From Prevotellaceae bacterium UBA1786 (GTDB lineage Bacteria; Bacteroidota; Bacteroidia; Bacteroidales; Bacteroidaceae): a stretch of DNA of 9,256 nt. The stretch is taken from positions 1 to 9,256 of the forward strand of contig DCGE01000237.1 in the NCBI GenBank assembly GCA_002314525.1, written 5' to 3'. Under the pieces are notes generated by a model, which worked only from the letters and a program-made list of their open reading frames with translations, was not told the origin of the DNA and ran no database searches. Below, in pieces: positions 1 to 7,698 of this stretch. Each line of letters opens with the position of its first letter. Within the stretch, counting starts at the first letter, position 1. Position numbers and translations under genes: made by a program.

Positions 1-858
1 GGTTTCCATCTGGCGCTCTACACAATGAAGCTTGTGTATCTGCTTCCTAAGATGGTGGATGCCGGTTCGAAGGATGTTGTCGATGACTGGTCACTGGTTG
101 TGGATATGACTGACAACCTGGACAGCAAGGTCGCTCCTTATGCTTGCCAAGATGCAGAACATATTGCCAACCTCTACAGGAGCTATGTGCGCTCAACATT
201 CGTTATAAATCTCTGCCAGAACAGGCTCAAGGCTTCTGGCGCAAATGCCTCAGTGGAGAACGCTCTTGCATACGCAAAGAACGAACTCAAGAAGGATGAT
301 TCTTACTACGAGTTTGCTCTGCAGGCTGTAAGAAACGGTCTTGAGGATGATGACGCAAGGAAGGAGTTCGATGAGATTCTTCAGTACTTTGACAGGAACG
401 ACTATTTTGACAAGTACGTTCACCTGCTGGAGAAGTCCAACCTCGGTACCACACAGTACAAGTATCTGGGCCAGTTCCTTGATGCTGTCACAATGAAGAA
501 TACCACTTCAATGCTTTTTGCTGACAGCCGTTCAAAGAGACACCCTCGCCGTGGTGCAATGGGCTCAAAACTGCTTGAAACGCTTGTTCAGATTCTTCTG
601 CTCCAGAAGGATGAGAACGGCAGCTATCATACAAGGTCAATGTCCATCGATGAGATTACAAGACTCATCAGAGACAGATATGGCCTTATCATCAACGGTA
701 TTGCGGAGCCTCGCTTTGCTGATGCCGATGTGATGGTTCATGATGCGTTCAAGGCCAATACGGCTGCATTCAAAGACAAGCTGCGCCAGATAGGTTTCTA
801 TACTGACCTCAGCGATGCATGCATACTTCAGAAGATTCGTCCACGTTATAACATTTAG
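1..858 (+). CDS. Unrecognised protein, C-terminal part (possible MAD7-like partner of a defence ATPase)
   Basis: This is the 3' part of a gene whose start lies upstream. The frame is open from base 1, encoding GFHLALYT before the first in-window ATG at base 25, so that ATG is probably internal. The visible 285 residues are soluble, mostly helical by composition, with no membrane segment or catalytic motif I recognise. The C-terminal third looks like a winged-helix-type region: a basic stretch (SKRHPRRG, near residue 178), a hydrophobic helix (LLETLVQILLL), then IDEITRLIRDRYGLII ending near residue 231. From memory, a basic patch followed by an 'RYGL/I' helix recalls the C-terminus of MAD7 in methylation-associated defence systems, which is encoded just before the ATPase MAD8. 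That resemblance is a suggestion only. The gene ends 5 nt before the giant ATPase gene, so the two are very likely co-translated partners. Coding status is secure; function is not. Confidence 0.8.
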   Translation, partial: GFHLALYTMKLVYLLPKMVDAGSKDVVDDWSLVVDMTDNLDSKVAPYACQDAEHIANLYRSYVRSTFVINLCQNRLKASGANASVENALAYAKNELKKDDSYYEFALQAVRNGLEDDDARKEFDEILQYFDRNDYFDKYVHLLEKSNLGTTQYKYLGQFLDAVTMKNTTSMLFADSRSKRHPRRGAMGSKLLETLVQILLLQKDENGSYHTRSMSIDEITRLIRDRYGLIINGIAEPRFADADVMVHDAFKANTAAFKDKLRQIGFYTDLSDACILQKIRPRYNI

Positions 859-863
859 GAGTG

Positions 864-3800
864 ATGGAAGATATTAGAAGCATATATTACTCGAAGTTCC
901 TCTCGCTGGTTGTCTCACAATATGAGAGCCAGATCAAGGGAGCAAAGCCGGGACACTGTATGAAGATTGAGGGTCTGCCTCTTTCTGAAATGCAGAAGTT
1001 GATAAGGTTGATTCGCCCTCTCAACCCGGAGTTGCTGCTGTATATCCTGTCAGATACACTGACCGGAGAGGACTATATTCACGCCACAAAGCTTATTGAG
1101 CTCAGGAACAATCCTGAGAAGCCGTTGCTGGTCCTGATTCCTGCGAACAGCAGCACGTCTGCCGAGGATTCGTACGGCGATGCGACTTTCCAGAATCTTT
1201 CCGTGTCTGAGCTTATCATTCTGTTTTTCCATAAGCTCCAGGATGAGATTCCTTCTGATAAGAAGTATATCTGGAATGAGCTTGTTCAGCTTTTCAAGGG
1301 CAACCGCATTCCGCTTGATACAGCCATCAACTACCTGCTGTTCGTGAATCTCAATCACTACACAACTGAGTCTTGGGGTAATGGACTTTATCTGGCCGGA
1401 ATGGTTCCTGACAGTGCGCTGGTGTCATCCGGCAAACTGAAAAGAAGGTTCTCAATCAACCTTGAGACCTGTGCGAACGTGCTTTGTGACTTCTCTTACA
1501 CACTCGCTGACCGTGTGGCTTTGCTGCCGCTTCTGCCTAATACATTGCAGAAGGATATTCTCGCATTCCTCAATACAGAGCGCGAGCTGAAGGATAAGGT
1601 TGATGTGTGCGGCAAGATCTATACAGATTATCCTGCGCTCAACTTCGCAAACTGGAAGACCATCTATGATGAGGAGAGAACTGAGGTCAAGATTATGGCC
1701 GACATAGTTCCGGGTGTTGATCCAAGGAAAGAGCTGGTGAAGAATCAGCAGGGAGACCTGGTGCTGAACATTCCTCCTGAGAAGAAGGGAAAGGTTTCAG
1801 TGGCCATTCTCTGCGACCCGGCACCAAAGGACAATCCAGATATCGATGCATTCGTTATCTCAATCATCAGCCGTGACGATTTCACTGACCTTGGCACCAT
1901 AAAGAAGTGCAAGGTGAGCACAAATAAGAATGCCCGTCGCAAGGTGTCTGTAAACATCCCTAACGGCGCATTTGAGGACGGTGAGTACCTTATCAGCGTA
2001 CATGCTGTGAATGCTGACGGCATTATCCTGGATACCGACAATCCGTTCAAGGAGGATGCTGTTGAAGAGAAGTGGCAGGAGGCTTCGGATGCTGACTCAA
2101 CTCTCCAGAAGGAGCAGTTCCGTCAGACATATTCGGTGGCCTACTCAAACGAATCTATCGTGTTCACTCTCCAGAACAACGGTGAGGATTATGAAGGTTC
2201 GGAGCTTGGCCGCCGTACAAAAGTTGATTTCTATACCCAGGCCCTTATTCAGCGCAAGGTTGAGAAGCTGAAAGAGAAGGCGTCTCTTCTGATTGAGGAT
2301 GAGAATGCTGCCATTGTTGCCGAGCAGGCACAGTGGAAGGAAGGACCGCTGAACAATATCTTCCAGTTCGATTTCGGTCCTGCAAGAGCATATCAGATTC
2401 AGATCTCGAACAAACTGATTGCCATTGAGAATACATTCTTGAAGTATGGCAATAGCGTCGGTCATGTGGAGGCGACAGTAAGTGCGAATCCAACTGATTC
2501 CAAACTCCAGAGTCTCAGGTTCGTTGAACTTGATGACAAGATTGCCGTTCCTGAGGAGCTTAAGAGCGCAAGAAAGAGCCTCTTCGATAAGATTATGGAC
2601 TCTGCTGACAAGGAGAGCGGCGTTATTGCGACTACCGATATCAGCAGCATTCTGGCCGATATCAAGGAGTATGTAACTCTGTTCGATGAGTGGCTCAAGG
2701 AGACAAATGAGAACAAGCTTACAGCCCTGAGTGCTGTTGAGCTTCAGAACATAGACACTGTACAGCTTGATGTCGAGCTGCCTGATGGCAATTATCTTCC
2801 TGTGAAGATGATTTCTCCTCTACATCCTCTGCGTCTTGCATGGATGGTGAACCTGTATGAACTGTTCCTTGACTGGGAAGAGAAGACCCGTGAGCACGAG
2901 GCCTACAAGAAGGATTGGAGCAGGAAACTGGAGAAGCTATTCTATGGCGCAATCCCTATGGAAGTTGCACCGCATATCCTCACAGACGGTTCTCTCCAGA
3001 ACCCGTTCCAGTACATTGGTGAGCTGACCTTCGGCTGGGGCTTGTTCGTGAAGCCGGGCAAGCGTTCTGATGATACATTTGCATCGGAGTTCAGGCAGCT
3101 GAAGTCATATATCTCTGAGGTTCTGAATGTGTCTCACGAGAAGCGTATTGACAGTGATGTGAACCATGAGATTGTTTACAACCACATCAAGAACTATGTG
3201 AAGGCGCACCCTTACACGAATAAGCTTGTCATCAACCTGTTCAATGCAGGTGACGCGAGTGTGTTCGCGCTGGCTCTTGTGAAGCTGGAGAGGGAACTTG
3301 CAGACCTTAGCTATGAGATAAGAATCTTTGCAGATGACTCGCTTATTCAGCCGGGAGAAGCGCTGAAGGAGCTTGTTAACCCTGAGAGCAACATATCTGA
3401 ATTTGCGGAGGCATTCAGCCAGGCATCTGCCAACCGTCTGTTCCCTAAGCTCAGATTCTCAAGGAACAGCATCAAGGAGTTCATCAGCAATCACGGCAAG
3501 TACCAGGCACATGTTTCGTTCCTTGTGAATCCGTTCCCTGTGACTACAGAGCTGGTCAAACCAGATCCTCTGTACAGGTCGTTCTATATGAATGGCGCAC
3601 TGTCAAAGAGCGTTGTGACCGTAAATGAGGCTGGTAAGAACTATATCTGGAACAGGTATTATTCCGAGAAGACCATTCCTAATCCGGTATCGGAGTTTGC
3701 GAATGTGCAGATTGGTCTCTTCGGCACTTTGCAGAGCATTACCGGCCATGTGATGTCAACCACATTGGAGGAGTCTGTTCCTGCAACAAGCCTGACTCTG

Positions 3801-6344
3801 AGGGAGAATGATGCCATGCTGCTGTCGTTCATCCATGATATTTCAGACTGGGTGGTTACATTCGACAAGAATATGGGCCCTGAGTTCTATGACCTGCCTT
3901 GCATGGGTAAGGATGAGACTCCTTATCTGTTGGACTATGTTCCTGGTCAGGAGACTCTGGGAGTATCGTCATACCTTACCACAAGGCCGACAAGTGAGGT
4001 CGAGGGTCTGATGGTTCCTCATTTCAAGGAGTTCGGTATCAATATCGAGGATAAGGTTCTCTTCAGAACTCTGCTTGAGGATTTGAGAACTGTCAGCAGC
4101 TCACTGCTTATGCAGGTGAACAGTACCCAGAACAAGGCGTTCGAGGTGCTTGGCGTGACATTCACGAAGAGATTCCTCATGAAGAAGAATCTGATGCAGG
4201 AGTCGTTCCTGATTCCGATTGATCTGCATAAGGAGTTGTTCCTCCAGCTCGATAGCGAGAGCAAGGAGAGGGCTGACAACCTTCTTGTGAACATCGATAC
4301 AGAGAAGCGTGAGATTATCTTCACTGTTATCGAGATCAAGTGCAGAAAGAGCCTCTCTGCTGAGCAGGCTGACGAGCTGCATGCAAAGATTGAGCAGCAG
4401 ATCCTGAATACGATATTTGCTCTGAAGTCTCATTTCGAGATTGCGAACGATGGCTTTGACCGCCTTGACAGGGAGCTGAAGGTTCTTGAGCTTAAGAATC
4501 TGTTGGAGTTCTATATCCGCAGGGCAAGCCGTTACAAGCAGCTGAATCCTGCTGTGGCAATGGAGTTCATCCAGTTCCTCAGCACGCTTAGCGAGGGTTA
4601 CAGCATCAGGTTCAAGCAGCTTGGTGTGATCTACAACTTCGGCCAGACCGAGAGACAGATCAAGACATTCCGTGGCGATATGACTCTCTATACAATGGGT
4701 TCTACCGTTATCAATGACATCCTTGACCCTTCATCATCGCTTGAGACCAAGCATCTGGAGGATCTGGACAAGGGCTTCATCGAGTTCTTTGAGCCTTACA
4801 GAACTGTGACAAGGGAAGTGCCTGCTCCAGTTGTGGAAGACGAACCTAAGGTGATTGAGGATGAGCCTGCACAGGATAACCAGCCGGAGGAGGTTCAGCC
4901 AGTTGTGGATGATGTTCCTGCAGTAGAGCCGAAGCCTGTTGTGGTAGAAGATGAGCCAAAGGAGGACGAGCCTGCTGTTGAGCCAGAGCCTTACAAGTAC
5001 CCTGTTCAGACCGAGCAGAAGAATCCTGTTCTCGAGGATAAACCGGAGAAGCCGAAGGAAGAAGGTGGATATAACAATGAGGGTCTTACTGCTACCCAGA
5101 TTCATAGGATTGAAGACCAGATTGGCTATGAGGAGCCTGAGTGCGACACCATCATCGGCAGAACTGATATGTCTCCGCAGTATGGTATTATCGGCAAGGC
5201 TGTGATGACCAAACGCATGATTGGCATGGACCTCAATGAGTGTAATACAATCAGCCTCTTTGGTGTGCAGGGTGCCGGTAAGAGTTATACAATCGGTACT
5301 GTGACCGAAATGACCATGAGGCAGTTCAGCAAGGTAAACAAGTTGCCTTCGCCTATGGCCAGCGTAATCTTCCATTATAGCGAGAGCATGGATTATGCGC
5401 CTGAGTTCACATCAATGGTATATCCGAATGATGATGAGAAGCAGATTGCTAAGCTGAAGGCCGAGTATGGCGCAGATCCGAAGAATATCAGAGACGTCGT
5501 GCTGCTTTGTCCTGAGAGCCAGGTAGAGCAGAGAAAGTCTGAGTATCCTGATGTGAATGTGTTCCCGATTGGATTCGATTCCAAGGAGCTGAATGTTCAG
5601 GACTGGATGTTCCTTCTTGGAGCTGTAGGCAACGACTCTACATACGTGAAGGAGTTGAAGCAGATCATGAAGCAGTGCCGCCACGATCTGAGCCTTGCGA
5701 ATATCAAGGCTGGTGTGGAGAGCAGTTCATTCCTGTCAACTTCGCAGAAGTCTCTTGCACAGCAGAAGCTGAACTTTGCATCAGAGTATATCACCGATGG
5801 CAACAACCTGAACAGACACTTGAAGCCTGGCCGACTGATTATTGTCGATCTGCGAGACGAGTGGATTGAGAAGGATGAGGCGCTTGGCCTGTTCGTGGTG
5901 ATGCTGAATATCTTCGCGAGCGTGAAGGCTGTAGAGGGTCAGACATTCAACAAGTTCATTGTGTTTGATGAGGCCCACAAGTATATGAATGATCCTGATC
6001 TGGTGGATTCTATTACTACGGCCATCCGCGAGATGAGGCACAAGGGCGTTTCTATCATGATTGCGAGCCAGGACCCTATGAGCTTGCCGAACAAGATTAT
6101 CGAGCTTAGCTCAATTGTGCTGCTTCATAAGTTTAGTTCGCCTGCATGGGTTAAGCATATCCAGAAGTCAATCACTGCGCTGCAGATGCTGACTGCTACG
6201 GAGATGTCATCCCTTGGCCCTGGTGAGGCTTATCTGTGGGCAGGAAAGTCTTCGGACAAGTCTATCATGCAGAGACCTATTAAGATTTCAATCAGACCTC
6301 GTGTGACAAAGCACGGTGGCGATACTATCAAAGCTGTTAAGTAA
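864..6344 (+). CDS. Giant HerA/FtsK-like ATPase of DptH/MAD8 type
   Basis: Predicted defence-type DNA translocase or motor of about 1826 residues. The C-terminal 400 residues form a HerA/FtsK-superfamily P-loop ATPase: Walker A GVQGAGKS (1467-1474, lysine 1473), Walker B FIVFDEAH (aspartate 1702, glutamate 1703), and a sensor-like IASQDP (glutamine 1736). Upstream lie an N-terminal domain with LVLIPANSSTSAEDSYGDATF-like conserved character, a beta-rich segment at about 280-390, and a SPLHPLRLAW motif (651-660). A candidate PD-(D/E)XK core follows (Glu1094, Asp1138, Glu1157, Lys1159), then an acidic proline-rich linker (about 1319-1401). Size, order and the C-terminal ATPase match the architecture of DptH (phosphorothioation-dependent restriction) and MAD8; which is closer cannot be settled here. 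No signal peptide or membrane segment is seen, so it should be cytoplasmic. GTG at 861 is a possible start, but ATG at 864 is preferred. An AGGAG at 857-861 is too close to either start to be a normal ribosome binding site. The stop overlaps the next start in TAATG. Confidence 0.88.
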   Translation: MEDIRSIYYSKFLSLVVSQYESQIKGAKPGHCMKIEGLPLSEMQKLIRLIRPLNPELLLYILSDTLTGEDYIHATKLIELRNNPEKPLLVLIPANSSTSAEDSYGDATFQNLSVSELIILFFHKLQDEIPSDKKYIWNELVQLFKGNRIPLDTAINYLLFVNLNHYTTESWGNGLYLAGMVPDSALVSSGKLKRRFSINLETCANVLCDFSYTLADRVALLPLLPNTLQKDILAFLNTERELKDKVDVCGKIYTDYPALNFANWKTIYDEERTEVKIMADIVPGVDPRKELVKNQQGDLVLNIPPEKKGKVSVAILCDPAPKDNPDIDAFVISIISRDDFTDLGTIKKCKVSTNKNARRKVSVNIPNGAFEDGEYLISVHAVNADGIILDTDNPFKEDAVEEKWQEASDADSTLQKEQFRQTYSVAYSNESIVFTLQNNGEDYEGSELGRRTKVDFYTQALIQRKVEKLKEKASLLIEDENAAIVAEQAQWKEGPLNNIFQFDFGPARAYQIQISNKLIAIENTFLKYGNSVGHVEATVSANPTDSKLQSLRFVELDDKIAVPEELKSARKSLFDKIMDSADKESGVIATTDISSILADIKEYVTLFDEWLKETNENKLTALSAVELQNIDTVQLDVELPDGNYLPVKMISPLHPLRLAWMVNLYELFLDWEEKTREHEAYKKDWSRKLEKLFYGAIPMEVAPHILTDGSLQNPFQYIGELTFGWGLFVKPGKRSDDTFASEFRQLKSYISEVLNVSHEKRIDSDVNHEIVYNHIKNYVKAHPYTNKLVINLFNAGDASVFALALVKLERELADLSYEIRIFADDSLIQPGEALKELVNPESNISEFAEAFSQASANRLFPKLRFSRNSIKEFISNHGKYQAHVSFLVNPFPVTTELVKPDPLYRSFYMNGALSKSVVTVNEAGKNYIWNRYYSEKTIPNPVSEFANVQIGLFGTLQSITGHVMSTTLEESVPATSLTLRENDAMLLSFIHDISDWVVTFDKNMGPEFYDLPCMGKDETPYLLDYVPGQETLGVSSYLTTRPTSEVEGLMVPHFKEFGINIEDKVLFRTLLEDLRTVSSSLLMQVNSTQNKAFEVLGVTFTKRFLMKKNLMQESFLIPIDLHKELFLQLDSESKERADNLLVNIDTEKREIIFTVIEIKCRKSLSAEQADELHAKIEQQILNTIFALKSHFEIANDGFDRLDRELKVLELKNLLEFYIRRASRYKQLNPAVAMEFIQFLSTLSEGYSIRFKQLGVIYNFGQTERQIKTFRGDMTLYTMGSTVINDILDPSSSLETKHLEDLDKGFIEFFEPYRTVTREVPAPVVEDEPKVIEDEPAQDNQPEEVQPVVDDVPAVEPKPVVVEDEPKEDEPAVEPEPYKYPVQTEQKNPVLEDKPEKPKEEGGYNNEGLTATQIHRIEDQIGYEEPECDTIIGRTDMSPQYGIIGKAVMTKRMIGMDLNECNTISLFGVQGAGKSYTIGTVTEMTMRQFSKVNKLPSPMASVIFHYSESMDYAPEFTSMVYPNDDEKQIAKLKAEYGADPKNIRDVVLLCPESQVEQRKSEYPDVNVFPIGFDSKELNVQDWMFLLGAVGNDSTYVKELKQIMKQCRHDLSLANIKAGVESSSFLSTSQKSLAQQKLNFASEYITDGNNLNRHLKPGRLIIVDLRDEWIEKDEALGLFVVMLNIFASVKAVEGQTFNKFIVFDEAHKYMNDPDLVDSITTAIREMRHKGVSIMIASQDPMSLPNKIIELSSIVLLHKFSSPAWVKHIQKSITALQMLTATEMSSLGPGEAYLWAGKSSDKSIMQRPIKISIRPRVTKHGGDTIKAVK
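4143..4340 (+). other. Candidate PD-(D/E)XK nuclease-like core inside the giant ATPase
   Basis: Within the giant protein a helix with Glu1094 (KAFEVLGVTF) precedes a strand with Asp1138 (RADNLLVNID). Nineteen residues on, a hydrophobic strand ends in the motif VIEIKCRK (Glu1157, Lys1159). A glutamine-containing helix follows (AEQADELHAKIEQQI). The order Glu helix, Asp strand, E-x-K strand, helix is the layout of the PD-(D/E)XK nuclease superfamily. The aspartate lacks the classic preceding proline, which is common in this superfamily. The call rests on motif spacing and predicted strand pattern only. It could be a degenerate, non-catalytic copy of the fold or a chance match. Confidence 0.45.
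4818..5063 (+). repeat. Acidic proline-rich linker with VVEDEP-type repeats
   Basis: This segment inside the giant ATPase gene encodes about 80 residues (about 1319-1400) dominated by Glu, Asp, Pro and Val. Short imperfect units recur: VVEDEPK at 4830-4850, VIEDEP just after it, and VVVEDEPK then EDEP from 4938. The two VVEDEPK copies use different synonymous codons, so the repeat is kept at protein level rather than being a recent DNA duplication. It has the composition of a disordered, extended tether between the upstream region and the C-terminal ATPase. A long open frame on the opposite strand here (4734-5375) is a by-product of this composition. Confidence 0.75.
5262..6122 (+). other. 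HerA/FtsK-type ATPase domain core of the giant protein
   Basis: The segment runs from the Walker A P-loop GVQGAGKS (5262-5285) through Walker B VFDEAH (5961-5978) to the sensor-like ASQDP (6063-6077) and the strand LSSIVLL. The IASQDPMSLPNKIIELSS arrangement corresponds to the 'Q-x-P ... lp' sensor region typical of HerA/FtsK hexameric DNA motors. The glutamate after the Walker B aspartate (Glu1703), needed for hydrolysis in this class, is present. The ATPase is therefore predicted to be active. An arginine finger could not be assigned by eye. Confidence 0.85.
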
Positions 6345-7030
6345 TGAAGATGTTTGAGTACACAAACAAGGGCGGTAGAGAGCTGAATCAGGATTATCTG
6401 ACATACGCAGAGGTATCAAAGGATGCTTCTGTGTATGTTGTGGCCGATGGAATGGGAGGGTACGAAGGTGGTGAGGTTGCGGCCAGACTGGTCGGCGACA
6501 CGGTTGTGGAGTTCGTGTGTGCTCATTATTCCGAGTTAAGCCCAGAGCAGCTGCTGAGACAGGCGTTTGTGTTTGCCAACAGCAGTCTCATGGTAAAGAG
6601 AATGGCTATGGGAGTTGCCGAGATGGGCAGTGTGGTTGTTGTGGCTCTTGTCATAGGAAGCACAGCGCACATTGCCTGGCTGGGTGACAGCCGAGCATAT
6701 CTCGTGAGAGGCGGCAACATAGAATATATGACGGTGGATCATTCGCTCATAAATGAGTTGAAGGCTGCCGGGACCTACAAAGAGTCGGACAAGGAACTAT
6801 ATGAATCTTGTGTGACAAGGTGTATCATGGGCGATAATGCGAGCAACGAGGCCGGTTACAATGCCGTAGAGGTCGAGTCCGGCGATGTGCTCATCCTTTG
6901 CTCAGACGGGCTCCACAAGGAGCTTGATGTGGAATTCCTGCCATCTGACGATGATGCCCTGAAAGCGCAGCTGGATGCGCTGGCTCCGTCCATGGGGGAT
7001 AACTGTACGTTGATAAGAATAAAGATTTAG
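6344..7030 (+). CDS. PP2C-family serine/threonine protein phosphatase
   Basis: Predicted metal-dependent (Mn/Mg) phosphatase that removes phosphate from serine or threonine residues of proteins. The 228-residue protein is a bare PP2C catalytic domain with all the core motifs. These are R12-x-x-NQD (Asp17), VVADGMGG (Asp35), GSVVV (95-99), WLGDSRAY (112-119), VDHS (131-134), ILCSDGL (Asp188) and GDNCT (Asp219). The four metal-binding aspartates are therefore present and it should be active. It has no signal peptide, membrane segment or extra sensor domain, so it is cytoplasmic and probably takes its specificity from operon partners. Its ATG overlaps the stop of the ATPase gene by one base (TAATG), a layout that favours translational coupling. 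A second in-frame ATG at 6350 is possible. No kinase is in the window, but such phosphatases usually work with a Ser/Thr kinase. Family call is very secure; the substrate is unknown. Confidence 0.95.
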   Translation: MKMFEYTNKGGRELNQDYLTYAEVSKDASVYVVADGMGGYEGGEVAARLVGDTVVEFVCAHYSELSPEQLLRQAFVFANSSLMVKRMAMGVAEMGSVVVVALVIGSTAHIAWLGDSRAYLVRGGNIEYMTVDHSLINELKAAGTYKESDKELYESCVTRCIMGDNASNEAGYNAVEVESGDVLILCSDGLHKELDVEFLPSDDDALKAQLDALAPSMGDNCTLIRIKI

Positions 7031-7034
7031 GATT

Positions 7035-7697
7035 ATGGATAACACGATTACTGTAACCGGACGTGGAAGTATCCACGTTGTACCGGATGTCACCAGACTT
7101 GAGGTGACTGTAAGAGGCGTATTCGAGACATACGATGTAGCATACGCAAAGGCAAAGGATAACAGCGCATGGATGGTCAAGATTCTGGAGTATAACAAGC
7201 TCAACGGAAAACTGGCCAAGACCAAGAATCTGGATATCTCTGAGCACTATGTTACCAAGTATGACAAGTACGGCAAGGTGACTGGCAGTGAGAAGGATGG
7301 TTATTCATTGCACCAGGAAATCAAGATTGACCTCGGCATGGACAATGTTCTTCTGAACAAGATTATCCGTGGCGTGGGCAAGTTCATTGCCGGTGCGCAG
7401 ATCAATGTCGGATATACCGTGCAGGACCCTCGTCCTCACCAGCTGAAGATGCTGGAGCGTGCAATCAAAGACGCAACTGAGAAGGCTACAATAATGGCAT
7501 CTGCAGCCAAGTGCAAGCTGGGTGACGTGAATTCCATCAACTATTCACGACAGGATATCCATGTGTATTCTCAGGCTCGCAATATTCATTCTAACGAGGA
7601 GGCTATGTCATGTAATGCGGAGAGTTTGGATATCACTCCAGATGATCTCGTAGTTAGCGATGATGTAACCGTAGTATGGAACCTTAAGACTTTGTAG
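7035..7697 (+). CDS. SIMPL (DUF541) domain protein, cytoplasmic
   Basis: Protein of 220 residues that fits the SIMPL/DUF541 family along most of its length. The N-terminus has the family's first strand and turn (ITVTGRGSIHVVPDVTRLEV, residues 4-23). The C-terminal half has the alanine-rich helix followed by a 'lG-v-i' strand (LKMLERAIKDATEKATIMAS, then KCKLGDVNSI, about 136-168). Most bacterial members, such as YggE, are exported and begin with a signal peptide; here the family core starts at residue 4, so the protein should stay in the cytoplasm. The biochemical role of the family is poorly defined; bacterial members have been linked to oxidative stress and form oligomers. The gene starts 4 nt after the phosphatase stop and ends 1 nt before the next start. 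A weak AGGA lies only two bases before the ATG. Family call secure, role in this operon unknown. Confidence 0.85.
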   Translation: MDNTITVTGRGSIHVVPDVTRLEVTVRGVFETYDVAYAKAKDNSAWMVKILEYNKLNGKLAKTKNLDISEHYVTKYDKYGKVTGSEKDGYSLHQEIKIDLGMDNVLLNKIIRGVGKFIAGAQINVGYTVQDPRPHQLKMLERAIKDATEKATIMASAAKCKLGDVNSINYSRQDIHVYSQARNIHSNEEAMSCNAESLDITPDDLVVSDDVTVVWNLKTL

Positions 7698-7698
7698 T

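Noticed and set aside
25..858. ATG at base 25 as the true start of the first gene
   Set aside because: The same frame is open to base 1 with ordinary coding sequence before the ATG, so the gene more likely begins upstream of the window.
857..861. AGGAG as a Shine-Dalgarno site for the giant ATPase
   Set aside because: It overlaps the GTG at 861 and is only two bases from the ATG at 864, too close for normal pairing. The other genes also lack well-spaced sites, so it is probably chance.
4734..5375. Opposite-strand open frame of 213 codons
   Set aside because: It lies wholly inside the giant ATPase gene and coincides with the Glu/Asp/Pro-rich linker, whose codons give few stops on the other strand. 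The product is a Leu/Arg-rich string with no recognisable domain.
6331..6360. Terminator or promoter between the ATPase and phosphatase genes
   Set aside because: The genes overlap by one base, and I see no hairpin with a T-tract and no promoter-like boxes.
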